Positions 7,963-16,116 of a DNA stretch of 26,913 nt are shown one piece after another. Both the position numbers and the translations under genes were made by a program. How positions within the stretch are numbered: position 1 is the first letter of the stretch; each line of letters starts with the position of its first letter. Location of the stretch: contig DGTJ01000069.1 of NCBI GenBank assembly GCA_002393725.1, positions 1 to 26,913 on the forward strand, read 5' to 3'. The stretch comes from Prevotella sp. UBA4339. Its GTDB lineage: Bacteria > Bacteroidota > Bacteroidia > Bacteroidales > Bacteroidaceae. The notes under the pieces were generated by a model. It searched no databases. It saw only the letters and a program-made list of their open reading frames with translations, and had not been told where the DNA came from.

Positions 7963-8033
7963 GACGACCCTCGTGACCCCCAGCGAAAAAAGAAGAAGGG
8001 GTCGTAAGGGTCGTCAGGGACACCTGTTTTTTT
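7952..8033 (+). terminator. Very long hairpin followed by a T run
   Basis: The arms 7952-7980 and 7998-8026 are 29 bases each. The outer 20 pair perfectly, three mismatches follow, then six more pairs. The loop is 17 bases and purine-rich. Seven T residues follow at 8027-8033. It works on paper as a strong intrinsic terminator in the plus direction. The length and near perfection are more like a repeat element, and no intact gene lies directly upstream. Confidence 0.6.
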
Positions 8034-8044
8034 GTTAAGCAAGT

Positions 8045-8087
8045 CAGGAAATTTTGTGACCGTCACATTGTATCCTGCCCCCGTGAC
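8045..8087. repeat. Family 2 repeat, copy 2 with left arm lost
   Basis: ATTTTGTGACCGTCACATTG and the following TATCC repeat the core of the 7715-7769 element. The right arm is degenerate (CCCCCGTGACA), and the outer left arm is missing. Confidence 0.65.
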
Positions 8088-8124
8088 AAGAAAGTAATCA
8101 TTTTTTTCCATAGGCTGTTGCGAG

Positions 8125-8260
8125 GAATCACGGGGTCGGTTCTGGTGATCATTCTTCTATGATCATATTTTGAAGTTTGAGAATAAGATTGTATCTTTGC
8201 CATGGGACAAAAGTTGTAAACAATGAGAAAAAATGATCAGTAGAACCTGCCCCAGTGATC
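8125..8260 (+). mobile_element. REPIN/MITE-like element with internal promoter, copy 1
   Basis: Imperfect terminal inverted repeats: GGGGTCGGTTCTGGTGATCA near 8132-8151 against TGATCAGTAGAACCTGCCCC at 8234-8253. Each end also forms its own hairpin. The interior 8165-8228 is identical to 8980-9043, apart from the length of the following A run (6 against 5). It holds TTTG (8169-8172), a 19-base spacer and TATCTTTG (8192-8199), a complete promoter firing rightward. It contains no transposase, so it would be non-autonomous. Confidence 0.7.
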
Positions 8261-8417
8261 TCGTCCTTCTAACGTAATGACATGTCGATTATCTTACTCT
8301 ATTACTATCCAATTACCATGCCGAAATCACGGGAGGCTGATAACTATTCATGTGATGCGCACACAGGAGTTTTGAAGACAAATCTTTAAGGCAAGGCGAA
8401 AATACCTTGCTTATTTC

Positions 8418-8448
8418 TTGGAAGTTTCGGGAAAAAAACTTATCTTTG
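8418..8448 (+). promoter_or_regulatory. Promoter of the 149-aa secreted protein
   Basis: TTGG (8418-8421), a 19-base spacer, and TATCTTTG (8441-8448). This position argues against the in-frame ATG at 8407 and for the ATG at 8458. Confidence 0.7.
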
Positions 8449-8457
8449 CCATTGATA

Positions 8458-8907
8458 ATGAAGTTTTACCCAAAAATTGAGCAAATGCGCGTGTTACTGA
8501 TATGTATGTCATTTTTCACTAGCATAGGTGTATATGGCAATGATTCTATCCTCGTAGATAAAGTATGGACAGAAAGACAAACCGTATTCGTTAACGTATC
8601 ACAGGCAGATTCGATTTTAGATGATTCTGTGACAGAGTATAATGGAATTGGATGTGGTTATGGCAGATGCAAAGAGATCTATTTCTTTAATAATCATCAG
8701 TTTATGGAAATTGATGTAGATGGTGATACTCTCCTTGGAAGATGGAAACTTAAAGGAGAATTACTGACAATCAGGTATGATAGAAGGTATAAAAGACATA
8801 AGAGAAGCAATAAGTTTATAATAAAGTATAGAGAGAAAGATTATCCGACAATCTTTATGTTTACGAAAAAATACTTTGATTGTTACATATTCTGTAATTA
8901 TAGGTGA
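8458..8907 (+). CDS. Small secreted protein of unknown function (149 aa)
   Basis: The start at 8458 is chosen because the promoter -7 box ends at 8448; an ATG at 8407 in the same frame lies upstream of it. A second in-frame ATG at 8485 would leave a cleaner signal peptide (MRVLLICMSFFTSIGVYGND). The mature part is short, beta-rich and basic at its end (RYDRRYKRHKRSNKF). A GRWKLKGELLTI stretch recalls lipocalin-like or META-like small barrels of Bacteroidetes, but I cannot assign a family. AT-rich, flanked on both sides by the promoter-carrying repeat, so it may be recently acquired. Confidence 0.6.
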   Translation: MKFYPKIEQMRVLLICMSFFTSIGVYGNDSILVDKVWTERQTVFVNVSQADSILDDSVTEYNGIGCGYGRCKEIYFFNNHQFMEIDVDGDTLLGRWKLKGELLTIRYDRRYKRHKRSNKFIIKYREKDYPTIFMFTKKYFDCYIFCNYR

Positions 8908-8939
8908 GAAATCGCGAATCACGGGTTCGGTTCTGGCGC

Positions 8940-9074
8940 GAATCCCGAGTTTGGTTCTAGTGATCATTTTTTCAAGATAATATTTTGAAGTTTGAGAATA
9001 AGATTGTATCTTTGCCATGGGACAAAAGTTGTAAACAATGAGAAAAATGATCAGGAGAACCGACCCCAGTGATC
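8940..9074 (+). mobile_element. REPIN/MITE-like element with internal promoter, copy 2
   Basis: Left end GGTTCTAGTGATCATTTT (8953-8970) pairs with the right end AATGATCAGGAGAACC (9046-9061), which continues GACCCC. The core 8980-9043 matches copy 1 exactly. The promoter is TTTG (8984-8987), 19 bases, TATCTTTG (9007-9014), pointing at the 99-aa gene. Just to the left, 8912-8945 contains a duplicated end-like unit (GCGAATCACGGGTTCGGTTC, then GCGAATCCCGAG). Confidence 0.7.
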
Positions 9075-9125
9075 CACAAACAAACAGGAACAATATATAA
9101 GGTAAACAAAGAAAAATAACGCAAT

Positions 9126-9425
9126 ATGAAAGTATATTGGTCAAGTGTCGAGTATGAATATTTATATGACGACAAAAAATTAAAGGGTGGTTTTGTATAT
9201 GTTTTTGTTAAATCAAAAGATGCGATTTCTGCTTATGAACAAATGAAAAAAGAATTTGCGAAAGAAGATCTTAATCCTATTTCTTGGGAATTCGTGAGTC
9301 CATATGATATTAATACAGAATGGGACTCAGAAGAAGAAAAACTTCATTATAAGAAATTGTATGAATTGGCAAAAAAGAGTAATAAATGTATATTTGATAC
9401 ATTTTATGCGTATGCAAATAAATAA
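9126..9425 (+). CDS. 99-aa protein of unknown function
   Basis: A small soluble protein starting MKVYWSSVEYEYLYDDKKLK, with a strand-rich first part (GGFVYVFVKSKDA), a helix (YEQMKKEFAKEDL) and an acidic end (INTEWDSEEEKLHY). There is no signal peptide. The size, acidity and isolated position would suit a contact-toxin immunity protein, but no matching toxin is nearby, so this is speculation. Its only visible promoter is inside the repeat element ending at 9074. AT-rich relative to the housekeeping region. Confidence 0.6.
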   Translation: MKVYWSSVEYEYLYDDKKLKGGFVYVFVKSKDAISAYEQMKKEFAKEDLNPISWEFVSPYDINTEWDSEEEKLHYKKLYELAKKSNKCIFDTFYAYANK

Positions 9426-9447
9426 TTAAGTCACATTGTATCTTCAA

Positions 9448-9478
9448 GGATCAGGGGTCGGTTCTCTGACCCACTCGG
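9448..9478. repeat. REP-like palindrome, copy b
   Basis: GGATCAGGGG and CTGACCCACTCGG flank an insert, TCGGTTCT. The insert makes the string GGGGTCGGTTCT, identical to the ends of the REPIN-like elements at 8125 and 8940. It therefore links the simple palindromes to the larger repeats. It follows the 99-aa gene. Confidence 0.7.
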
Positions 9479-9682
9479 ACATGGATGCGCCGTAAAGCTC
9501 TACGGTTACATCAATGGTAAAGCTGTTGAGTTGACCCACGAACCTGCTTTTAATGTCGAATATGAAAAAGACAAAGTCAAGGTCGCTTGGTTGAGAAAGG
9601 ATCTTACGACATTGTCAGCTACAATACCAGTAACTTGTCCTACTGCCACAACTGCTTCCAAAATTTCATGATGAAGACATGA
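9479..9682 (+). pseudogene. Frameshifted gene remnant
   Basis: One frame reads VKLYGYINGKAVELTHEP and continues NVEYEKDKVKVAWL. After about 9593 the protein-like reading moves to the next frame (EKGSYDIVSYNTSNLSY, then CHNCFQNFMMKT and TGA at 9680-9682). Adding one base after 9593 would join them into AWLEKGSYDI. There is no start codon; the left edge coincides with REP copy b. The family is not recognised, though the CxxC near the end might bind metal. Confidence 0.45.
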
Positions 9683-9750
9683 TTTTGCATGTTTTTTGCC
9701 GAAATTTGTATTATATAATAGGTAATATTAGTAAAAGAACTGGTTATCTG

Positions 9751-9781
9751 TGTTTTTATTCGGAAAAACTTTGTATCTTTG
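9751..9781 (+). promoter_or_regulatory. Promoter of the antitoxin gene
   Basis: TATCTTTG at 9774-9781 with a weak T-rich -33 region near 9751-9757. The start codon is at 9808. Confidence 0.55.
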
Positions 9782-9807
9782 CGCAGACAATTAAATACAA
9801 CGACGTT

Positions 9808-10032
9808 ATGACGGCAATTACAATCAACATCCCCAATCACGAGGTCAGCTTCTTCAAGAAGATGATTGCAAAGATGGGCTGGACGTACAGCGAGGCCGAC
9901 GTGGTGCGCTCGGCTGCCACGCCTAAGGAGCAGGCGCTTGCCAAGGTTGATCATGCCTTCGGGCAGTTGCGCCAGATGAAGGACGGCCAACTCCAAGGTA
10001 TCAATGCGGAGGACCTGCTCAATGAACTGTAA
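9808..10032 (+). CDS. Antitoxin-like protein (74 aa)
   Basis: The start MTAITINIPNHEVSFFKKMI, followed by AKMGWTY, resembles short Bacteroidetes antitoxins paired with RelE/YafQ toxins (beta strand, then helix with KKMxxKMGW). The ATG at 9808 is preferred over an upstream ATG at 9679, because the -7 box at 9774-9781 lies between them. The end LQGINAEDLLNEL is an acidic toxin-binding type of tail. The gene is more GC-rich than the DNA to its left. It overlaps the truncated toxin by 11 bases. It appears intact, though its partner is broken. Confidence 0.65.
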   Translation: MTAITINIPNHEVSFFKKMIAKMGWTYSEADVVRSAATPKEQALAKVDHAFGQLRQMKDGQLQGINAEDLLNEL

Positions 10033-10186
10033 GATTGACACCACGCCTGACTTCGACCGCGTCCTGAAGCAGTTGGCGAAGCGCTATCCCTCGATGAAGG
10101 ACGACTATCGCATGTTATTTACTATGTCGCAAAAACTCTCCAGCTACCATCTTTCTCTCCTCGCTCAACGTACTCCTTCTGAATAA
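10022..10186 (+). pseudogene. Truncated RelE/YafQ-type toxin
   Basis: ATG at 10022 overlaps the antitoxin stop. The first 32 residues (MNCKIDTTPDFDRVLKQLAK, then RYPSMKDDYRML) match the N-terminus of RelE/YafQ/ParE-family mRNA interferases (usually 85-100 aa). Beyond about 10115 the frame runs through the 3' end of an antisense fic fragment and stops at 10186. All catalytic C-terminal residues are missing, so it should be inactive. Confidence 0.6.
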
Positions 10187-10614
10187 GCTGGTCGAGAAGC
10201 TTTTGAATGGCAGCAATACTGATGCCTGTTATTTCTTTCATATCTGCCAACGTAAGCGTTGGTTGGGTACGCATCGCATTAAGTATCTTTGTATAGTTAG
10301 GTGTACGGAAAGCTATCCGTTCACCATCATACCACCATACATTCTCATCCTTTTCGCTTACAAACAGCACATCATTATATACCTCAGTAGCTACCAGTTC
10401 ATTGAAGTATTTCAAGAATGGTTTGATGTCCCTAATATCAGCATGTGCGCCATCAGCAGGCACGGGCCCAACCTCAATATCAGTCTGATGCAAAGCCTCT
10501 AAATACGCACTCTTTTTACGACTTCGCACTACAATCATCGGATAATCGTGGCGAGTAAGAATAAAGTAAATTTTGCCACGCTGCCAGAGCTTTCTTTATA
10601 TTTAGATATTTCAT
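10122..10614 (-). pseudogene. Fic-family C-terminal fragment
   Basis: Reading leftward, residues GKIYFILTRHDYPMIVVRSR and KKSAYLEALHQTD correspond to the part after the Fic motif in Fic AMP-transferases. The C-terminal winged helix (MKEITGISIAAIQKLLDQLI, then YVERGEKDGSWRVFAT) and the natural stop at 10122 are intact. The catalytic HPFxDGNGR segment is absent. A promoter (10643-10650) and ATG at 10614 (MKYLNIKK) precede it, but the reading frame must shift near 10590-10598 (A-rich) to enter the fic frame. An ATG at 10538 could make a 138-aa product. Considered broken. Confidence 0.6.
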
Positions 10615-10642
10615 ACAAAAGCAAATATATCTTTTAATGCTG

Positions 10643-10650
10643 CAAAGATA
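10643..10650 (-). promoter_or_regulatory. -7 box ahead of the fic fragment
   Basis: TATCTTTG on the minus strand, about 30 bases before the ATG at 10614. The -33 element is not clear. Confidence 0.45.
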
Positions 10651-10760
10651 TAAAAAGTATTTGAAATGGTTATAAACTTACAACCTTTTTTGGTGCAATT
10701 CACTCGATTTCCATCGAAAAACCATTAAAACACATTAAAAACAACCTTTTATCTGAACAA

Positions 10761-10785
10761 TGGATCAGGGGACTCTGACCCACTA
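10761..10785. repeat. REP-like palindrome, copy c
   Basis: GGATCAGGGGACTCTGACCC (10762-10781), extended by CACT. It is nearly the reverse complement of copy a. It lies between the fic fragment and the GH3 gene. Confidence 0.75.
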
Positions 10786-10833
10786 AAGCCATTAGCGACG
10801 TTCACCAGAGCAGATAGTCCGTCTGTGGGCTGT

Positions 10834-12027
10834 CTATCTCCTGATGCCATGTTTCAGTTTCAGGATGCGACGCACGCTCTCGTCAATGCGCTGCTCTGTG
10901 ATTTCACCGGCTTCTACAGCCTTGACCACTGCATCGAAAGCCTCTGTGAACACCTGTGGGCCGAGCACGATGTCAACACCGGCCTTGATGCAACCCACGG
11001 CAGCCTCGCCATTGGTGTACTGCTGGGTGATGGCTCCCATCTCCATCGCATCGGTGATGATGAGGTTCTGGTAGCCCAGTTCGCGGCGCAGCTTGTCTTG
11101 CAGGATGACCGACGACATCGTGGCAGGAATGTCAGCACCAGTCACATTGGGTGCACCGATGTGTGCTGTCATGATGAGTTGACACCCCCACTGGATGCCC
11201 GCCTTGAAGGTGACCATCTCGCACCCCAACATCTCCTTCCACGTCTTCTGCGAGCTGGCATAGCCGAAATGCGTGTCAGCCTTCGTGTCGCCGTGGCCTG
11301 GGAAGTGCTTGATGCACCCCGTGACGCCGGCATCCTTCAGTCCCTGCAGATAGTTGGTCACCATCGGGGCAGCTATCTCAGGCTTGTCGCTGAAGGCACG
11401 GGCACCGATGACGATATTCTCAGGATTGGTGTTCACGTCGGCCACGGGTGCAAAGTCAATATCGAAGCCGTAGCGGTGGAGATAGGTGCCGATGGTGTTG
11501 CCGCACTCGTAGGCATTCTTCGGGTCGCCAGTAGCACCGATGGCCCCCATCGACTCGTAGGTCTTCACCTTGAAATTGCTGTTGCGTCCGATGCGAGCCA
11601 CACGTCCGCCCTCCTCGTCAATGCACAGCAGGGGTGAGCCTTTCAGCGCCCGGATCTCAGGGATGAAGCGTGCCAGTTGTGCCTCGTCCTCGATGTTGTG
11701 CGCATAGAGGATGATGCCGCCCACGGGGTATTTCTCGTTCACCTTCCGCATCATATCGTTGACGGCCTGGAGCCTGATTTTGGTGATGTCGTCCACACTC
11801 TGGTCAATACCGCCGGAGCGGTTGAAGTGGATGGTGGTGTCGAGACATTCGGGTCGCACATAGAACATCTGCCCCACTTTTTCGCGGAGGGTCATCCGCT
11901 GTAGTTGCGACTCCACCTCGTCCGTTGGAGGTGTATCTGTGTTGTCTTCATTCGAACACGAACTGAGCATCATCAGGCCACAAGATGATAGGATGGTGGC
12001 CAGCATCCATAGTTTCATTTGTTTCAT
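10834..12027 (-). CDS. GH3-family beta-N-acetylhexosaminidase-like lipoprotein
   Basis: The N-terminus has a lipoprotein signal with two candidate lipoboxes (ILSSC at 12-16, LSSC at 21-24), so it is probably anchored in the envelope. The rest is a single GH3 catalytic barrel: MTLREKVGQMF, LLCIDEEGGRVARI, DFAPVADVN, and the NagZ signature CIKHFPGHGDTKADTHFG. The nucleophile region IITDAMEMGAI carries Asp in the usual place. The 397-aa length fits a one-domain NagZ-like enzyme that would release N-acetylglucosamine from muropeptides or glycans. The -7 box ends only 5 bases before the ATG at 12027, so the ATG at 12018 may be the real start. It is more GC-rich than its left neighbours and is flanked by REP copies c and d. 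Confidence 0.88.
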   Translation of the reverse strand: MKQMKLWMLATILSSCGLMMLSSCSNEDNTDTPPTDEVESQLQRMTLREKVGQMFYVRPECLDTTIHFNRSGGIDQSVDDITKIRLQAVNDMMRKVNEKYPVGGIILYAHNIEDEAQLARFIPEIRALKGSPLLCIDEEGGRVARIGRNSNFKVKTYESMGAIGATGDPKNAYECGNTIGTYLHRYGFDIDFAPVADVNTNPENIVIGARAFSDKPEIAAPMVTNYLQGLKDAGVTGCIKHFPGHGDTKADTHFGYASSQKTWKEMLGCEMVTFKAGIQWGCQLIMTAHIGAPNVTGADIPATMSSVILQDKLRRELGYQNLIITDAMEMGAITQQYTNGEAAVGCIKAGVDIVLGPQVFTEAFDAVVKAVEAGEITEQRIDESVRRILKLKHGIRR

Positions 12028-12032
12028 GGCTG

Positions 12033-12040
12033 CAAAGGTA
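12033..12040 (-). promoter_or_regulatory. -7 box of the GH3 gene
   Basis: TACCTTTG on the minus strand. With a usual start site the transcript would begin at or next to 12027, implying a leaderless message or use of the ATG at 12018. Confidence 0.6.
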
Positions 12041-12126
12041 CTAATTTCCTACGAAACACGTCGCAAATACAAACATTTTAACTCCAACAAAAGTTAAAGT
12101 TACGGATTTCTCTCCTATATTTATAA

Positions 12127-12152
12127 GGGATCAGGGGGACCCCTGACCCACT
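12127..12152. repeat. REP-like palindrome, copy d
   Basis: TCAGGGG (12131-12137) and CCCCTGA (12140-12146) pair perfectly around a 2-base loop. The flanks GGGA and CCCACTCG extend it with one mismatch. Same orientation as copies b and c. Confidence 0.75.
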
Positions 12153-12168
12153 CGCCATGATAGGAACA

Positions 12169-12319
12169 TTATATGTTTAGAACCAGTTGCACCATCTGCC
12201 CACCATCATGACTATGGCAGTATAGCACGGGGTCTGGAACGTTGAGCATTTCGAAGAATCCCAGGACAAAGAAGAACCAGAAGAGCCATTGGGCATAGTG
12301 ACCGAGGTGGCACCCATCC
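12169..12319 (-). other. Possible membrane-protein scrap
   Basis: One minus frame reads HLGHYAQWLFWFFFVLGFF and then EMLNVPDPVLYCHSHDGG before TAA at 12169. It resembles the end of a membrane protein. No start or promoter is visible, and it abuts the tandem repeat at 12320. Could be chance. Confidence 0.2.
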
Positions 12320-12361
12320 GGTCTCACGGGTCTCACGGTCTCATGGTCTCACGGGTCTCAC
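12320..12361. repeat. Five 8-9 bp tandem repeats
   Basis: GGTCTCAC units, alternately with one extra G, and one GGTCTCAT, start at 12320, 12328, 12337, 12345 and 12353. They lie 44 bases beyond the tRNA 3' end. Function unknown; the array could vary in copy number by slippage. Confidence 0.8.
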
Positions 12362-12404
12362 AGATAGCTTTAGTGACTAAATAAATATAAATAGGAGAGG
12401 GGAG

Positions 12405-12476
12405 TACACCCGTTGGGAATCGAACCCAAACCAACGGAACCGGAATCCGTTATTCTATCCTTTAAACTACGGGTGC
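12405..12476 (-). tRNA. tRNA-Arg (anticodon CCG)
   Basis: On the minus strand a 72-nt cloverleaf can be drawn. The acceptor GCACCCG pairs with CGGGTGT with a terminal G-U. The anticodon stem ACGGA/TCCGT holds the loop TTCCGGT, with anticodon CCG at plus positions 12441-12443. The T arm is TGGGTTCGATTCCCA. CCA is not encoded. It reads CGG arginine codons. A TACCTTTG -7 box lies at 12489-12496. Confidence 0.93.
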
Positions 12477-12488
12477 AAAAGACGAGTG

Positions 12489-12496
12489 CAAAGGTA
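12489..12496 (-). promoter_or_regulatory. -7 box of tRNA-Arg
   Basis: TACCTTTG on the minus strand, 12 bases before the mature tRNA 5' end. The rest of 12497-12660 holds no recognisable feature. Confidence 0.6.
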
Positions 12497-12667
12497 CTGG
12501 AAATAATTGAGAATCGACAATCGAAGGCAGACAATTTAACTTTTCTTGTGACTACGAACGTGACAGCTCTTCGATAAAAGTGATTTGATTTGCACATGAT
12601 TTGTGCGCAATTTGTTAGCAAATGTCAAGGAAACGGTGCTATTCTGTAAATAATTTAAGGTTTTTGG

Positions 12668-12697
12668 TTGCATATTGGCAATAATTGTGTAATTTTG
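12668..12697 (+). promoter_or_regulatory. Promoter of asnA
   Basis: TAATTTTG at 12690-12697 fits the -7 consensus, with TTG at 12668-12670 as a likely -33 element and a spacer of 19 bases. Confidence 0.6.
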
Positions 12698-12739
12698 CAG
12701 CCAGATAACATAAATAGCCATTTAAGCATAAACTGAAAT

Positions 12740-13777
12740 ATGGGACAAATAATCAAACCCGTGATGTACGAGCCATTGCTCGATACCAAACAGACAGAGC
12801 AGGGAATTAAACTGATAAAAGAGTTCTTCCAGCAGAATCTCTCTACAGAGTTGAGGCTAAGACGTGTGACAGCACCGCTCTTTGTGCTGAAGGGTCTTGG
12901 TATCAATGACGACCTGAATGGAGTGGAACGTGCTGTGACATTCCCTATCAAGGATCTTGGTGACGCACAGGCTGAGGTGGTTCACTCACTCGCCAAATGG
13001 AAGAGACTCTCACTTGCAGAGTATCAGATAGAGCCGGGGTATGGTATCTACACCGACATGAATGCCATACGTGCCGACGAGGAACTCGATAACCTCCATT
13101 CACTATATGTCGACCAGTGGGACTGGGAGGCAGTCATCAGGAAGGAAGACCGTACTGTGGCTTTCCTGAAGAATATTGTGGAGCGTATATATTCCGCTAT
13201 CCGCAGAACGGAATATCTGACTTGTGAGACTTATCCGCAGATAAAGCCTTTCCTGCCGGAGAAGATACATTTCATACATGCCGACGAGCTGCTGAAGATG
13301 TATCCCGACAAGACTCCTAAGGAGCGTGAGGATGCTATCTGTGAGGCTTACGGAGCTGTATTCGTGATAGGAATCGGAGGGAAGCTCTCTAATGGAGAGA
13401 AGCATGACGGACGTGCCCCTGACTATGATGACTGGAGCACATTGGCAGAAGACGGCAGGCCCGGACTGAACGGTGATATCCTGATATGGTATCCCGTATT
13501 AGGCAGGAGCTTCGAACTGTCATCAATGGGTATCCGTGTAGACAAGGAGTCGCTGTTGCGCCAGTTGAAACTTGAGGGGAAGGAAGAGCGGGAACAACTG
13601 TATTTCCACCAGCAGCTGCTCAACGACAAGCTGCCCCTCTCAATAGGTGGCGGTATAGGTCAGAGCCGGCTCTGCATGGTGCTCCTTCATAAAGGGCACA
13701 TTGGCGAGATCCAGGCAAGCATATGGCCCGACGATATGCGTAAGGCCTGCAAGCAGCTTGGAATGAATCTTATCTGA
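12740..13777 (+). CDS. asnA: Aspartate-ammonia ligase (asparagine synthetase A)
   Basis: The enzyme makes asparagine from aspartate, ammonia and ATP in the cytoplasm. It is 345 aa, slightly longer than the E. coli enzyme (330). Class II aminoacyl-tRNA synthetase-like features are clear: RRVTAPLFVLKGLGINDDLNG, PGYGIYTDMNAIRADEELDN, VDQWDWEAVI, and the C-terminal GGGIGQSRLCMVLLHKGHIG with the ATP-binding Arg, then WPDDM. The start MGQIIKPVMYEPLL follows its own promoter. It is transcribed alone and converges on dnaX, with the stops 17 bases apart. Confidence 0.97.
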   Translation: MGQIIKPVMYEPLLDTKQTEQGIKLIKEFFQQNLSTELRLRRVTAPLFVLKGLGINDDLNGVERAVTFPIKDLGDAQAEVVHSLAKWKRLSLAEYQIEPGYGIYTDMNAIRADEELDNLHSLYVDQWDWEAVIRKEDRTVAFLKNIVERIYSAIRRTEYLTCETYPQIKPFLPEKIHFIHADELLKMYPDKTPKEREDAICEAYGAVFVIGIGGKLSNGEKHDGRAPDYDDWSTLAEDGRPGLNGDILIWYPVLGRSFELSSMGIRVDKESLLRQLKLEGKEEREQLYFHQQLLNDKLPLSIGGGIGQSRLCMVLLHKGHIGEIQASIWPDDMRKACKQLGMNLI

Positions 13778-13794
13778 TAAAGGTAATATCTGGC

Positions 13795-15615
<1,821 letters not shown>

Positions 15616-15637
15616 ATTTCTTTTAGTTTTGATGCTG

Positions 15638-15645
15638 CAAAGTTA
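15638..15645 (-). promoter_or_regulatory. -7 box of dnaX
   Basis: TAACTTTG on the minus strand, 22 bases before the dnaX start. Confidence 0.6.
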
Positions 15646-15740
15646 CAACTTTTTGGGGAGTTTAAGTAGCAAAAGGAGTTAAAGGGAGTTAAAGCCCATA
15701 ACTTTTCACTTTCCGCTTTCTGCGTCTCACTTCTTTTTGC

Positions 15741-15748
15741 TAACTTTG
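15741..15748 (+). promoter_or_regulatory. -7 box of the DivIC-like gene
   Basis: TAACTTTG ends 8 bases before the ATG at 15757, so the transcript would be nearly leaderless. It is divergent from the dnaX promoter about 95 bases away. Confidence 0.6.
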
Positions 15749-15756
15749 CAGACGAA

Positions 15757-16116
15757 ATGAAAGTACTGAATAACATAAAGGCATTTGGACTTAAGGTGCT
15801 GCGCATGCGAGGCCTTAAGTATATTGTTGTGTGCGTTTTTGGCGTACTGATTATTGGCTTCCTGGATGAGAACAGTGTGTGGAGTCATGTAAAGAATCAG
15901 AGGCGTATAGGTGAACTTCAGGACGAGATAGACAAGTACAATGCCCAACATGATAACAATCAGGCTCAGATTCGCAACCTGAACCGGGATCCCAAGGCTA
16001 TGGAGAAGATTGCCCGTGAACGCTATTTCATGAAGGCCGATGATGAGGATATCTTTGTGCTTAGCGATGATGACCGCTCTACTAATACCTTTGTTAACGA
16101 TGAAACAGCTGAGTAA
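15757..16116 (+). CDS. FtsB/DivIC-family septum formation initiator
   Basis: A 119-aa bitopic protein with a basic N-terminus, a transmembrane helix at about 20-37 (LKYIVVCVFGVLIIGFL), then a coiled coil (RIGELQDEIDKYNAQHDNNQ). The family signature follows: LNRDPKAMEKIARERYFMK. It belongs to the division complex with FtsL/FtsQ at midcell; the acidic C-terminal tail is usual for Bacteroidetes DivIC. The downstream membrane-protein gene overlaps it by 17 bases, so the two are coupled. Confidence 0.9.
   Translation: MKVLNNIKAFGLKVLRMRGLKYIVVCVFGVLIIGFLDENSVWSHVKNQRRIGELQDEIDKYNAQHDNNQAQIRNLNRDPKAMEKIARERYFMKADDEDIFVLSDDDRSTNTFVNDETAE

Noticed and set aside
8407..8457. Longer start for the 149-aa secreted protein
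   Set aside because: The promoter -7 box at 8441-8448 lies within this stretch, so an mRNA starting near 8455 could not include the ATG at 8407.
9679..9807. Longer start for the antitoxin
   Set aside because: The -7 box at 9774-9781 lies inside, and the extra residues are unlike antitoxin N-termini.
10825..11637. A 270-codon open frame on the plus strand opposite the GH3 gene
   Set aside because: It is the antisense of a gene with clear GH3 motifs; the product is Cys/His-rich, has no domain, and lacks a promoter.
12320..12361. CRISPR array
   Set aside because: Units are 8-9 bases with no spacers and no cas genes nearby.
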